This document shows positions 15,866-25,440 of a stretch of 64,000 nucleotides of DNA, piece by piece (the stretch's first letter is position 1; each line of letters starts with the position of its first letter). A program made the translations under genes and the position numbers. Below the pieces are notes generated by a model. That model searched no databases, was not told the origin of the DNA, and worked only from the letters and a program-made list of their open reading frames with translations. The DNA comes from Streptomyces sp. A0958 (GTDB lineage Bacteria > Actinomycetota > Actinomycetes > Streptomycetales > Streptomycetaceae): positions 62,001 through 126,000 of the forward strand of contig NZ_SSBK01000016.1 of NCBI RefSeq assembly GCF_004795035.1. Reading direction: 5' to 3'.

Positions 15866-17299
15866 ATGCGCCGAGCCAAAATCGTTTGCACCCTGGGACC
15901 CGCCACCGACACATACGACCAGATCAAGGGCCTGGTCGAAGCGGGAATGGACATCGCCCGCCTCAACCTCAGCCACGGCACCTACGCCGAACACGAAGAG
16001 CGCTACCACCGCGTCCGCAAGGCGTCCGACGAAGCCCACCGCAGCGTCGGCATCCTCGCCGACCTTCAAGGCCCGAAGATCCGCCTCGGACGCTTCCGCG
16101 AAGGCCCCGTACTCCTTGAACGCGGCGACGACTTCACCATCACCGTCGAACCCATGGAAGGCGACCGCCACGCCTGCGGCACCACCTACAGCGGCCTCGC
16201 CGCCGACGTCACCCCCGGCGAACGCATCCTGATCGACGACGGCCGCGTCGCCCTCGAAGTCACCGAGGTCGACGGCCCCCGCGTCCGCACCACCGTGGTC
16301 GAGGGCGGCATGGTCTCCGACCACAAGGGGCTCAACCTCCCCGGGGTCGCCGTCTCCGTCCCCGCGCTCTCCGAGAAGGACATCGACGACCTCCGCTGGG
16401 CCATCCGCACGGGCGCCGACATCATCGCCCTCTCCTTCGTCCGCAGCGGACGCGACATCGAGGACGTCCACCGCGTGATGGACGAGGAGGGCCGCCGCCT
16501 CCCCGTCATCGCCAAGGTCGAGAAGCCCCAGGCCGTCGACAACATCGAGGACATCGTCGCCGCCTTCGACGGCATCATGGTCGCCCGCGGCGACCTCGGC
16601 GTCGAAATGCCGCTGGAGCAGGTCCCGATCGTCCAGAAGCGCGCGATCAAGCTCGCCAAGCGCAACGCGAAGCCGGTCATCGTCGCGACCCAGATGCTCG
16701 ACTCGATGATCGACAACTCCCGGCCCACCCGCGCCGAGGCCTCCGATGTCGCCAACGCCGTCATCGACGGCACGGACGCGGTGATGCTCTCCGGCGAGAC
16801 CAGCGTCGGCAAGTACCCCGTCGAGACGGTCCGCACGATGTCGCGCATCGTGGAGGCCGCCGAGGAGGACATCCTCGACAAGGGCCTCCCGCCCCTCACC
16901 GACCGCAACAAGCCCCGCACCCAGGGCGGCGCGGTGGCCCGCGCGGCGGCCGAGATGGGCGACTTCCTCGGCGCGAAGTTCCTGGTCGCGTTCACCCAGA
17001 GCGGCGACACGGTCAAGCGCCTCTCCCGCTACCGCTCGCCCATCCCCCTCCTGGCCTTCACCCCGGACCCGGCCACCCGCTCCCAGCTGAACCTGACGTG
17101 GGGCGTGGAGACGTTCCTCGGCCCGCACGTGGACTCGACGGACGCGATGGTCGCCCAGGTGGACGAGGAACTGCTGAAGATCGGCCGCTGCCAGAAGGGC
17201 GACGTGGTGGTGATCACGGCCGGCTCCCCGCCGGGGATGGCAGGCACGACGAACCTGGTACGCGTGCACCACATCGGCGAGGACGACAGCCCGAAGTAG
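15866..17299 (+). CDS. pyk: Pyruvate kinase (477 aa)
   Basis: Final glycolytic step: phosphoenolpyruvate plus ADP to pyruvate plus ATP. Seen: the N-terminal KIVCTLGPATD, the K+/Mg2+ site strand with the catalytic Lys and Glu in LPVIAKVEKPQAVDNIEDI, MVARGDLGVEMPLEQVPIVQK, and the ATQMLDSMI segment. The length is standard for bacterial type II enzymes. Streptomyces normally have two paralogues. The leader carries a strong dyad and no ribosome binding site. Codon usage changes inside the gene: C-ending and GAA-rich at the start, more CTG and GAG towards the end. Confidence 0.97.
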   Translation: MRRAKIVCTLGPATDTYDQIKGLVEAGMDIARLNLSHGTYAEHEERYHRVRKASDEAHRSVGILADLQGPKIRLGRFREGPVLLERGDDFTITVEPMEGDRHACGTTYSGLAADVTPGERILIDDGRVALEVTEVDGPRVRTTVVEGGMVSDHKGLNLPGVAVSVPALSEKDIDDLRWAIRTGADIIALSFVRSGRDIEDVHRVMDEEGRRLPVIAKVEKPQAVDNIEDIVAAFDGIMVARGDLGVEMPLEQVPIVQKRAIKLAKRNAKPVIVATQMLDSMIDNSRPTRAEASDVANAVIDGTDAVMLSGETSVGKYPVETVRTMSRIVEAAEEDILDKGLPPLTDRNKPRTQGGAVARAAAEMGDFLGAKFLVAFTQSGDTVKRLSRYRSPIPLLAFTPDPATRSQLNLTWGVETFLGPHVDSTDAMVAQVDEELLKIGRCQKGDVVVITAGSPPGMAGTTNLVRVHHIGEDDSPK

Positions 17300-17309
17300 G
17301 GCGGCGCGC

Positions 17310-18089
17310 TCAGTATTTCGGCCCGACGTGTGCATCCATGAGGGCGACGGATGCCCGTCGGGCTACGGAGATGTTGTACTTCTTGCCCGCGCGTGTGCAG
17401 TGCGTCCACTCGATGCCGAGCTTGTCGAGGGTGTCGGTGTAGAGCTGTCTGATGTCGTCCGAGACGTTGGTGAACCAGTACCGGGGGTACTCGTACTTCT
17501 TCTTCACGCCGCCGACCACCCTGGTTGTCCAGTTCATGGTCCGACAGCCGTCGGAGTGGACGAGGCCGCGGATGAAGTCCCAGGGGTGGGCGTCGACGAT
17601 CTCCTGTTGCCAGGAGGTGAGGAGGATGGGGCGGTCGTGCTTCTTGCCGGGGCCGTGTTGAGGGAAGAGGCACGTCCAGTGCTGCGTGAAGGACTTGACT
17701 TCGACGCATCCATTTCTGTGGCGGCGCGCAGTGCGCGGCACAGGCATCACTCGGCGGATGGCCGACTCGGCTTCGTCGATCAGCCCTGGGTGCGCCTCGC
17801 CGCAGAAGATCGACAGGTGGTGCTGTTTCCGCTTTGAGATGATGTGGCCGTCGCCCAGGTAAAGGCCAAGCAGGTACGCGTAGGCGAGGCGATCGAATGC
17901 TCGGCCCGTACACATTGGGCAGTCGGTAGGCCGCTCGAATTGAATCCCGCGTTGCTTTCGATCCTCATGCAGCCACCAGCCGATTGTTCCGCGCGGCACC
18001 TTGAGCAGTTCCGCAACCGCACGGTTCGTGGTTCCGCTCCGCAAGAGGGCGAGTGCTTCGTCGCGTATTGACGGATTGTGCTGTTCCAT
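17310..18089 (-). CDS. HTH plus LAGLIDADG-like protein (259 aa)
   Basis: Looks like a free-standing homing-endonuclease relative. Residues ~5-40 form a helix-turn-helix (LLRSGTTNRAVAELLKVPRG) followed by a C-x2-C pair (CPMC). Two LAGLIDADG-like helices follow: AYLLGLYLGDGHI, and WDFIRGLVHSDGCR further on, each with the acidic residue at the expected active-site position. Family enzymes cut DNA at long sites; some degenerate members act as regulators. It lies directly downstream of a tRNA on the same strand, 111 bases away, and its base composition is less GC-rich than its neighbours. The start is uncertain: ATG 18089 has no ribosome binding site, and 18146/18152 are alternatives. The last bases are 10 bp from pyk. 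Confidence 0.7.
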   Translation of the reverse strand: MEQHNPSIRDEALALLRSGTTNRAVAELLKVPRGTIGWWLHEDRKQRGIQFERPTDCPMCTGRAFDRLAYAYLLGLYLGDGHIISKRKQHHLSIFCGEAHPGLIDEAESAIRRVMPVPRTARRHRNGCVEVKSFTQHWTCLFPQHGPGKKHDRPILLTSWQQEIVDAHPWDFIRGLVHSDGCRTMNWTTRVVGGVKKKYEYPRYWFTNVSDDIRQLYTDTLDKLGIEWTHCTRAGKKYNISVARRASVALMDAHVGPKY

Positions 18090-18200
18090 GCGGCCGAGTC
18101 TTGTTCGACCTTCGCAGACTCGTGCCCGACTTGAGAGCGCGTTCATCAGCAAGGGTGAAGATCGCCAATATCCTGCGCAGCCTTAAAATCGAAGGAGAAG

Positions 18201-18273
18201 TGCCCCGAGTCGGATTCGAACCGACGCTGTATGGGTTTTGAATCCATGGCCTCTACCGCTGGGCTACCGGGGC
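18201..18273 (-). tRNA. tRNA with CAA anticodon (Leu, UUG codon); class I fold
   Basis: Read on the minus strand it folds as a canonical 73-base cloverleaf: acceptor GCCCCGG/TCGGGGC, D-arm with GGTA, anticodon loop TTCAAAA, T-arm GTCGG-TTCGAAT-CCGAC and discriminator A73. CCA is not encoded. The anticodon reads CAA, which is leucine, and A73 agrees with leucine. However, the variable region is only about 5 bases, whereas normal Leu tRNAs are class II with a long variable arm, and there is an A-C mismatch at 31-39. So tRNA identity is secure but amino-acid identity is not. Confidence 0.85.
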
Positions 18274-18373
18274 CCCTTCGAAACGAAGGACGCGCGCGAC
18301 CCTCCGTGCCTCAAACATACCGTAACTAGGTAGGCTCTTGGGAGCAGCACCCCTGTCTTGACCAAGGAGCCCC

Positions 18374-19024
18374 GTGACCACCCCCGAGTCGCCCCAGCCC
18401 GTCGCCGACGACGACAAGTCGCACGTCCCGCCGCTGACGACCCGCGTCGTCATCGCCGAGGACGAGGCGCTCATCCGCCTCGACCTCAAAGAGATGCTCG
18501 AAGAAGAGGGCTACTCGGTCGTCGGCGAGGCCGGGGACGGGCAGCAGGCCGTCGAGCTGGCCCGGGAGCACAAGCCGGACCTGGTCATCCTCGATGTGAA
18601 GATGCCGGTCCTCGACGGGATCTCCGCCGCCGAGAAGATCGCCGAGGAGTCCATCGCGCCGGTCCTCATGCTCACCGCGTTCTCGCAGCGCGACCTCGTG
18701 GAGCGGGCCCGGGACGCCGGGGCGATGGCGTACCTCGTGAAGCCGTTCAGCAAGAGCGACGTCGTACCGGCCATCGAGATGGCCGTCTCGCGGTTCTCCG
18801 AGCTGAAGGCGCTGGAGAGCGAGGTCGCGGACCTGGCGCAGCGGCTGGAGACGCGGAAGCTGGTGGACCGGGCGAAGAGCATTCTGCAGACGGATTACGG
18901 GCTGTCGGAGCCGGAGGCGTTCCGGTGGATTCAGAAGACGTCGATGGACCGCCGGCTGTCGATGCAGCAGCTCGCGGAGGCGTTGATCGAGGACGCCGAG
19001 GAGAAGAAGAAGGCCGCGGAGTAG
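18374..19024 (+). CDS. pdtaR: ANTAR-domain response regulator, PdtaR type (216 aa)
   Basis: Two-component response regulator that binds RNA rather than DNA. The receiver domain (~residues 20-135) has the acidic pocket (VIAEDEA), the phospho-acceptor Asp in LVILDVKMPVLDG, Thr/Ser in LMLTAFS and the Lys in YLVKPFS. The C-terminal ANTAR domain (~150-210) carries the conserved Ala-rich helices (KLVDRAKSILQ, then EAFRWIQKTSMDRRLSMQQLAEALI). ANTAR proteins relieve transcription termination by binding paired hexaloop RNA hairpins. AAGGAG before GTG 18374 fixes the start. The partner histidine kinase is not in this window. Convergent with livF. Confidence 0.93.
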   Translation: MTTPESPQPVADDDKSHVPPLTTRVVIAEDEALIRLDLKEMLEEEGYSVVGEAGDGQQAVELAREHKPDLVILDVKMPVLDGISAAEKIAEESIAPVLMLTAFSQRDLVERARDAGAMAYLVKPFSKSDVVPAIEMAVSRFSELKALESEVADLAQRLETRKLVDRAKSILQTDYGLSEPEAFRWIQKTSMDRRLSMQQLAEALIEDAEEKKKAAE

Positions 19025-19041
19025 GTTCCGTGGGACAGGGG

Positions 19042-19071
19042 AAAGGCCCGCGCCAGGAGGCGCGGGCCTTT
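19042..19071. terminator. Bidirectional terminator between pdtaR and livF
   Basis: A perfect 13-bp stem (AAAGGCCCGCGCC, 19042-19054, with 19059-19071) with a four-base AGGA loop. It ends in TTT on one strand and AAA on the other, so it can serve both convergent genes. Confidence 0.88.
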
Positions 19072-19087
19072 CTCGTGCCGGTACGGC

Positions 19088-19800
19088 TCAGTCCTCGCCG
19101 AGGTACGCCTTGCGGACGGACTCGTCGTGGAGGAGGTCCGCTCCGGTGCCGGAGAGGACGATCTTGCCGATCTCCATGACGTGGCCCTGGTCCGCGAGGG
19201 ACAGCGCGGCCTGGGCGTTCTGTTCGACCAGGAGGATCGTGGTGCCGGAGGACTTCAGCTCGACGATGGTCTCCATGATCTTCTGCATCATGATCGGGGA
19301 GAGGCCCATGGAGGGCTCGTCCAGCATGAGGAGCTTGGGCTGGGACATGAGCGCGCGGCCCATGGCGAGCATCTGCTGTTCGCCGCCGGAGAGGGTTCCG
19401 GCGGCCTGCTTGCGGCGTTCCCCGAGGATGGGGAAGAGGTCGTAGGCGCGCTGGACGTCCTTCTCGATGCCCGCCTTGTCGCTGCGGAGGTAGGCGCCGA
19501 GGAGGAGGTTCTCCGTGATCGTCAGCCGGGGGAAGATGTGGCGGCCCTCGGGGGAGTGGGCGAGGCCCAGGGAGACGATCTTGTGTGCGGGGACGTTGGT
19601 GAGCGGCTTGCCTTCGAAGAGGATGCGGCCGCCGAGCGGTTTGAGGAGCCCGGAGAGGGTGCGCAGGGTGGTGGTCTTGCCGGCGCCGTTGGTGCCGATG
19701 AGGGTGACGACCTGGCCGGTCTCGACGGTGAAGGAGATGCCCTTGACGGCTTCGATCTTGCCGTAGGCGACGCGGAGGTCCTCGACCTCCAGCAGTGCGG

Positions 19801-19804
<4 letters not shown>
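19088..19804 (-). CDS. livF: Branched-chain amino-acid ABC transporter ATPase LivF (238 aa)
   Basis: Second ATPase of the Leu/Ile/Val importer, working on the cytoplasmic face of LivHM. Seen: Walker A GTNGAGKTT, Q-loop region, signature LSGGEQQMLAMGRAL and Walker B LLMLDEPSMGLSP. Length is standard for LivF. Its ATG overlaps the livG stop by 4 bp (ATGA), so the two ATPases are translationally coupled. Last gene of the livHMGF block and followed by a strong terminator. Confidence 0.96.
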
Positions 19805-20751
<947 letters not shown>

Positions 20752-20756
20752 GGTGG

Positions 20757-22541
20757 TTACGCCCCCGCCTTGGCGATGCCGGCGTCCGTCTCGTCGGACT
20801 TCCGGGGTTTGGGCACGTCGAGCTGGTCGGTCTCGTGGAATTCGAGTTGCTTCCTGCGGTCGGCGACCAGGCCCTCGGGGCGGAAGCGCATGAGGAGGAC
20901 GAGCGCGATGCCGAAGAGGAAGAGCTGGTAGTCCTGCATGAACTGCAGCTTGGCCGGGATGAGGTAGAGCAGGGCGGCGCCGACGAAGGGTCCGCTGAGG
21001 GTTCCCATGCCGCCGAGGATGACGGCGGCGAGGAGGAACGCGGAGTTCGGGGGCACGGAGCCGGCGAACTGGTACTGCTCGGGTGTCACCGTGTAGTTGA
21101 CGTGTGCCTGTACGGTGCCGGCGAGGCCGGCGAGCGTGGCGCCGAGGGCGAAGGCGAGCAGCTTGAGCCGGAAGGCGTTGATGCCCATGGCGGTGGCTGC
21201 GGTCTCGTCCTCGCGGATGGCGACCCAGGCGCGGCCGATGCGGGAGTCGCCGGAGCGGCGGAAGACGAGGACGACGACGGCGGTGACGACGAGCATCAGC
21301 AGGTAGTAGTTGGCCGGTCTGCTGAGGGTGAAGGGGCCGATGTCGTGGGTGAGTCCGAAGTCGATCCCGAAGAGGTTGAGGTCGGGGATGCTGGGGATGC
21401 CCTGGGAGCCGTTGGTGAGGTCGGGTCCGCTGTTGCCGTTGAGGTTGTTCACGGTGACGCGGAAGATCTCTCCGAAGCCGAGCGTGACGATGGCGAGGTA
21501 GTCGCCGCGCAGTCGCAGGGTCGGGGCGCCGATGAGGACGCCGAAGATCAGGGAGACCACGGCTCCGGTGAGGACGGCGGCCCAGAAGGGGAATTGGACG
21601 CCGATCGCGGAGAGGGGTGCGCCGGAGACGAGGGCGGCGGTGTAGGCGCCGACTCCGAGGAAGGCGACGTAGCCGAGGTCGAGGAGGCCGGCGAGGCCGA
21701 CGACGACGTTCAGGCCGAGTGCGACGGTCGCGAAGATGAGGATGTTCGCGCCGATGAGGGCGTATTCCGCGGTGTTCTGGGTGAACGGGAAGCAGAAGGC
21801 CGCGACCAGGGCTGCGGTGAGGGTGACGTTGCGGTGCTTGGAGGTCAGCGCGGTGATGCGGGCGATGAGTCCGGCCCGGGTGAGCGCGGTGAACGCGAAG
21901 ACCGCGGTGATGAGGAAGCCGATGAACTGTTCGGAGTCCTCGGTGGGGATGTCGATCCCGTAGGTGAAGATGTACAGCGCCAGGCCGAAGGCGGCGGCGA
22001 TGACGAGGATCTCGGCCCAGGCGGGGAGGGCCTTGGCGCGGGGTGCCGAGGGGGCGGCGAGGCTGTTGCGGAAGCGCTGCCAGGTGTTCGGCTCGGGCCC
22101 GTCGGCGGGGAGTGGTGCGTCGCTGGGGAGTGCGAGGGAGGCGATGACGGCGACGAGTGCGCCGATGCCGCTGACCCAGGCTCCGGGTTCGAGGTTGACG
22201 ACGCCGCCGAGCTCGTAGGAGATGGCGCCCATGGCGTAGCCGGTGGTGCCGAGGGTGGCGAGGGCGAGGAGGCGGACGGGGCTGTTGGTGCCGCCGGGGG
22301 TGAGCCAGCGGAGTCCGGGGATGCCGTATCCGGTGGCGGTGAACAGCAGGGTGAGGATGGCGCCGGTGAGGGTGAGGACCTGGAGGCCGCCGGGGTAGGC
22401 GGTGACGGTGAGGTCGCCGGGGAATTCGGAGGTCCAGGTCCAGGGGAGGAGGGTGCCGGCGAGTGCGGCGGCGGCGCCGGCGAGGGTGGCGATCCGGGCG
22501 ATGGGCGCGGGGAGCGGGATGAGCGGGGTCTGGGTGGTCAT
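20757..22541 (-). CDS. livM: Branched-chain amino-acid ABC permease LivM, N-terminally extended (594 aa)
   Basis: Membrane permease of the importer. The canonical LivM part starts near residue 255 (ALIGANILIFATVALGLNVV, then GLAGLLDLGYVAFLGVGAY) and carries the typical C-terminal loop (AFRLKLLAFALGATLAGLAG). Before it are about 240 extra residues with several hydrophobic segments (for example ATLAGAAAALAGTLLPW and AEILVIAAAFGLALYIFTYG), making the protein nearly twice the usual length. ATG 22541 is chosen because it lies 5 bp past the livH stop; a longer frame upstream has no domain. The extra segment may add membrane helices of unknown purpose. Confidence 0.93.
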   Translation of the reverse strand: MTTQTPLIPLPAPIARIATLAGAAAALAGTLLPWTWTSEFPGDLTVTAYPGGLQVLTLTGAILTLLFTATGYGIPGLRWLTPGGTNSPVRLLALATLGTTGYAMGAISYELGGVVNLEPGAWVSGIGALVAVIASLALPSDAPLPADGPEPNTWQRFRNSLAAPSAPRAKALPAWAEILVIAAAFGLALYIFTYGIDIPTEDSEQFIGFLITAVFAFTALTRAGLIARITALTSKHRNVTLTAALVAAFCFPFTQNTAEYALIGANILIFATVALGLNVVVGLAGLLDLGYVAFLGVGAYTAALVSGAPLSAIGVQFPFWAAVLTGAVVSLIFGVLIGAPTLRLRGDYLAIVTLGFGEIFRVTVNNLNGNSGPDLTNGSQGIPSIPDLNLFGIDFGLTHDIGPFTLSRPANYYLLMLVVTAVVVLVFRRSGDSRIGRAWVAIREDETAATAMGINAFRLKLLAFALGATLAGLAGTVQAHVNYTVTPEQYQFAGSVPPNSAFLLAAVILGGMGTLSGPFVGAALLYLIPAKLQFMQDYQLFLFGIALVLLMRFRPEGLVADRRKQLEFHETDQLDVPKPRKSDETDAGIAKAGA

Positions 22542-22546
22542 CCGTA

Positions 22547-23476
22547 TCACGCCCTGTCCGCGACGCGTTCGCCGAGCAGGCCTTGTGGCCGCAGCAGCAG
22601 GACGACGATGAGGAGGACGAAGGCCCACACGTCCTTCCAGGCGCCGCCGCCGAAGAGGTCCATGCCGGGGACGTCGCTCATGTAGCCGGTGGCGAGGGAT
22701 TCGGCGACGCCGAGTACGACGCCGCCGAGCATGGCGCCGTAGATGTTGCCGATGCCGCCGAGTACGGCTGCGGTGAAGGCCTTGAGGCCCATGAGGAAGC
22801 CCATTTTGAAGCCGATCTGGCCGTTCTTGAGCCCGTAGGCGACGGCGGCGACGGCGGCGAACGCGGCACCGATGGCGAAGGCCATGACGATGATGCGGTC
22901 GGTGTTGATGCCCATGAGCTTGGCGGTGTCGGGGTCCTGCGAGGTGGCCTGCATGCCGCGGCCGGCGCGGGTCTTGGAGACGAAGAGCCCGAGGGCGATC
23001 ATGCAGACGGGGGCGGAGATGAGGACGAAGAGGTCACCGCGCTGGACGTGGGCGCCGAAGATGTCGAAGGCCTCGCCCTTGAACTGGGGGAAGGGGCGGT
23101 CCTTGGTGGCGTTGGGGTACCACTTCCAGATGGCCTGCTGGAGGGCGAGGGAGAGTCCGATCGCGGTGATCAGCGGGGCGAGCCGGGGGGCGCTGCGCAG
23201 CGGCCGGTAGGCGAAGCGTTCGGCGGCGACGCTGACGGCGACGGAGCATATGACGCCGCCGATGATCATGAGGGGGACGATTGCGAGGAGGTTGGAGCCG
23301 GCCGGCATCCAGAGGTACACGGTGAGAGCTCCGAAGCCTCCGATCATGAAGATCTCGCCGTGGGCGAAGTTGATGAGCTGGATGATTCCGTAGACCATCG
23401 TGTAGCCGATCGCGATGAGTCCGTACATCGCGCCGAGGATGAGTCCATTGGCCAGCTGTTGCGGCAGTTCGTGCAC
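22547..23476 (-). CDS. livH: Branched-chain amino-acid ABC permease LivH (309 aa)
   Basis: Second permease of the transporter. About eight hydrophobic segments are visible, with the LivH signatures LANGLILGAMYGLIAIGYTM at the N-terminus, LINFAHGEIFMIGGF, and GLKAFTAAVLGGIGNIYGAM towards the C-terminus. Standard length, no signal peptide. It lies 99 bp downstream of the binding-protein gene, so expression levels of binding protein and membrane complex can differ. The gene order livJ-H-M-G-F matches the classical operon. Confidence 0.96.
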   Translation of the reverse strand: MHELPQQLANGLILGAMYGLIAIGYTMVYGIIQLINFAHGEIFMIGGFGALTVYLWMPAGSNLLAIVPLMIIGGVICSVAVSVAAERFAYRPLRSAPRLAPLITAIGLSLALQQAIWKWYPNATKDRPFPQFKGEAFDIFGAHVQRGDLFVLISAPVCMIALGLFVSKTRAGRGMQATSQDPDTAKLMGINTDRIIVMAFAIGAAFAAVAAVAYGLKNGQIGFKMGFLMGLKAFTAAVLGGIGNIYGAMLGGVVLGVAESLATGYMSDVPGMDLFGGGAWKDVWAFVLLIVVLLLRPQGLLGERVADRA

Positions 23477-23575
23477 CGCAGGGCCTCCGTGGAGTGGTTC
23501 GGATATGGCACCGCGCGGGAGTGCTCGTAGCGCTCCCGCGCGGTCTGGGGTCAGTCGGGCGTGACCGGGAGCTTG

Positions 23576-24808
23576 TTACGGCTTGTAGGCCTCGCTGAGC
23601 TTGGAGGCCCACTTGCCGCCGTCGACCTGGTAGGCGGTCATCATGGTGTTGGTGGTGTCGCCGTACTCGTCGAACGAGACGGGGCCGGTGACGCCGTCGA
23701 ACTTGACCTTGCTCATGGCGTCGAGGACCTTGGCGCGGGCGTCGTCGGGGAGCTTTCCGTCGTTCTCGGCGACGGCGAGCTTGACGGCCTCGATGATCGA
23801 CCAGGTGGCGTCGTAGGTGCCGCCGCCGTAGGCCTCGTAGGCGTCCTTGTATCCGGCGGTCTTGTAGTCCTCGATGAACTTCTTGGCGGAGTCGAGTTCT
23901 TCGACGGGCTTGCCGACGGAGGTGGCGATGTCGCCCTGGGCCTTCTTGTTGAGCTTGATGAAGTCGGCGCTGTACATGCCGTCGCCGCCCATGAGGGGGA
24001 TCTGGACGCTGTCCTTGAGCTGCTGGCTCAGGGGGGCGCCGGCGGGGTACTCGCCGCCGTAGTAGACGGCCTTGGCGCCGGACTTCTTGACCTTGGTGAC
24101 GACGGCGTTGAAGTCGCGGTCCTCGGGGTTGACGTGGTCGGAGCCGACGATCTTGCCGCCGAGGTCGGTGAAGGTGGCCTTGAAGGAGGCCGCGAGACCG
24201 GCGCCGTAGGGCTTCTGGTCGTCGATGAGGTAGACCTGCTTGACCTTCGCGTTGTTGTACAGGTACTTCGCGGCGAAGGCGCCCTGGATCTGGTCCGTGG
24301 TGGCGGTGCGGAAGTAGGTCTTGAAGGGGCGCTTCTTGTCGCCGGTCTTCCAGTTGTCGCCCTGGGTCAGCTCGGTGCCGGTGTTGGCGGGGGAGACCTG
24401 GGTGAGGCCGGCGTCGTTGAGCGGCTTCTGCATCGACTGGGAGACGCCGGAGTTCAGCGGGCCGACGACGCCGACGACCTTCTTGTTGTCGATGAACTTC
24501 GTGGCGTTCTGCTGGCCGACGGAGGGCTGGGCCTGGTCGTCGAGCGGCTGGATCTCGAAGGTGATGCCCGGGACGGTCTTCTCCTTGTTCGCCGTTTTGG
24601 CGGCGAGGTCGGCGGAGTTCTTGATGCCGAGGCCGAGGGCGGAGAGGTCGCCGGTGAGGGGTGCGTCGAGGCCGATGACGACGGTCTGGTTGCCGCTGCC
24701 GCTGTTGCCGTCGCTCTTGTTGTCGTCGTCGCGCGACCCGCAGGCGGTGAGTGTCAGTGCTCCTGTGGTGAGCACTGTGGTGAGGATGAGCAAAGAACGG
24801 TGTCGCAC
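23576..24808 (-). CDS. livJ: Branched-chain amino-acid binding lipoprotein LivJ/LivK type (410 aa)
   Basis: Extracellular solute receptor that delivers Leu/Ile/Val to LivHM. It begins with a lipoprotein signal: positively charged MRHRS, a hydrophobic core and the lipobox LTAC, then a Ser/Gly/Asp/Asn linker. The mature part is a type I periplasmic-binding fold (VVIGLDAPLTGDLSALGLGI, VVGVVGPLNSGVSQ, VYLIDDQKPYGAGLAASFK). Exact ligand specificity cannot be read; close relatives bind other amides or amino acids. It is the first gene of the transporter block and has a 630-bp upstream region. Confidence 0.94.
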   Translation of the reverse strand: MRHRSLLILTTVLTTGALTLTACGSRDDDNKSDGNSGSGNQTVVIGLDAPLTGDLSALGLGIKNSADLAAKTANKEKTVPGITFEIQPLDDQAQPSVGQQNATKFIDNKKVVGVVGPLNSGVSQSMQKPLNDAGLTQVSPANTGTELTQGDNWKTGDKKRPFKTYFRTATTDQIQGAFAAKYLYNNAKVKQVYLIDDQKPYGAGLAASFKATFTDLGGKIVGSDHVNPEDRDFNAVVTKVKKSGAKAVYYGGEYPAGAPLSQQLKDSVQIPLMGGDGMYSADFIKLNKKAQGDIATSVGKPVEELDSAKKFIEDYKTAGYKDAYEAYGGGTYDATWSIIEAVKLAVAENDGKLPDDARAKVLDAMSKVKFDGVTGPVSFDEYGDTTNTMMTAYQVDGGKWASKLSEAYKP

Positions 24809-25440
24809 GAAAGGTCCTTTCCCTGGCGCGGCCTCCTCTGCTTGAGGTGCCGTGTCGTTCGCCGGGCCGTACTGGGTTGGTACAGGGCCGTGCTGCAGAC
24901 GCGCCCGGCGGCGCGGTGACTGGCGGTGACTCTAAGGGCAGTGGTGGGGGTCGGGGATGGTGGTGGCTCAGGATGTGACTGTCTTGTTATGCCCTTGAGC
25001 AAGGCTTGAGGTGGCTGTGCGGACATGTACGGCTTTTTACCGGACCGTGAAGTGACCGCATTCTGAGAACGCCCAGCTCTGCTAAGGGGCTTGGAGTGAT
25101 CTTGCTGCTGTCGCCCGGTGCGGGGTGCGCGGGGGTGCGGGAGGGCAGGCCGGGGGGCCCGGCGGCGGTGCGGGCCGGGCTCGTCGTGTCGCGGCGGGGT
25201 GCCTCGCCTCGGGCGTTGATTACGCAGCGTTATGTCGGTGGGGGTGCGGCGACGCGGTGTGGCGGTGGGGTGGGCCGGGTGTGGGAGCTGAGTGGGCCAT
25301 GGAACGGGGCGCCGGGGCAAGGGGGTTGACGTGGTGCGCCGGGCAAGTTCCGTTTGGGCGCTGGTGGTTGTGCCCGGAAATGGCGCTGCCCGGCCGTTTT
25401 GGGTCACGGCCGGGCAGGGGTGGTGGAGCGTGCTGTGGGG
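24809..25440. other. Intergenic region upstream of livJ
   Basis: About 630 bp without a gene I can support. The livJ-proximal part must hold its promoter on the minus strand, but I see no convincing -35/-10 pair. The segment 25080-25350 is G-rich on the top strand with only weak open frames lacking homology or a ribosome binding site. The distal end holds the thioesterase terminator. Confidence 0.5.
25387..25416 (-). terminator. Terminator of the thioesterase gene
   Basis: A perfect 11-bp stem TGCCCGGCCGT (25387-25397) with ACGGCCGGGCA (25406-25416), 8-base loop, 24 bp past the thioesterase stop. Confidence 0.75.

Noticed and set aside
17290..18300. Integrated element with attachment sites at the tRNA
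   Set aside because: I looked for a repeat of the tRNA 3' end near the other side of the LAGLIDADG gene and found none, and there is no integrase.
25080..25440. Several small plus-strand frames upstream of the thioesterase end
   Set aside because: They are Gly/Arg-rich, lack ribosome binding sites and homology, and overlap a terminator.
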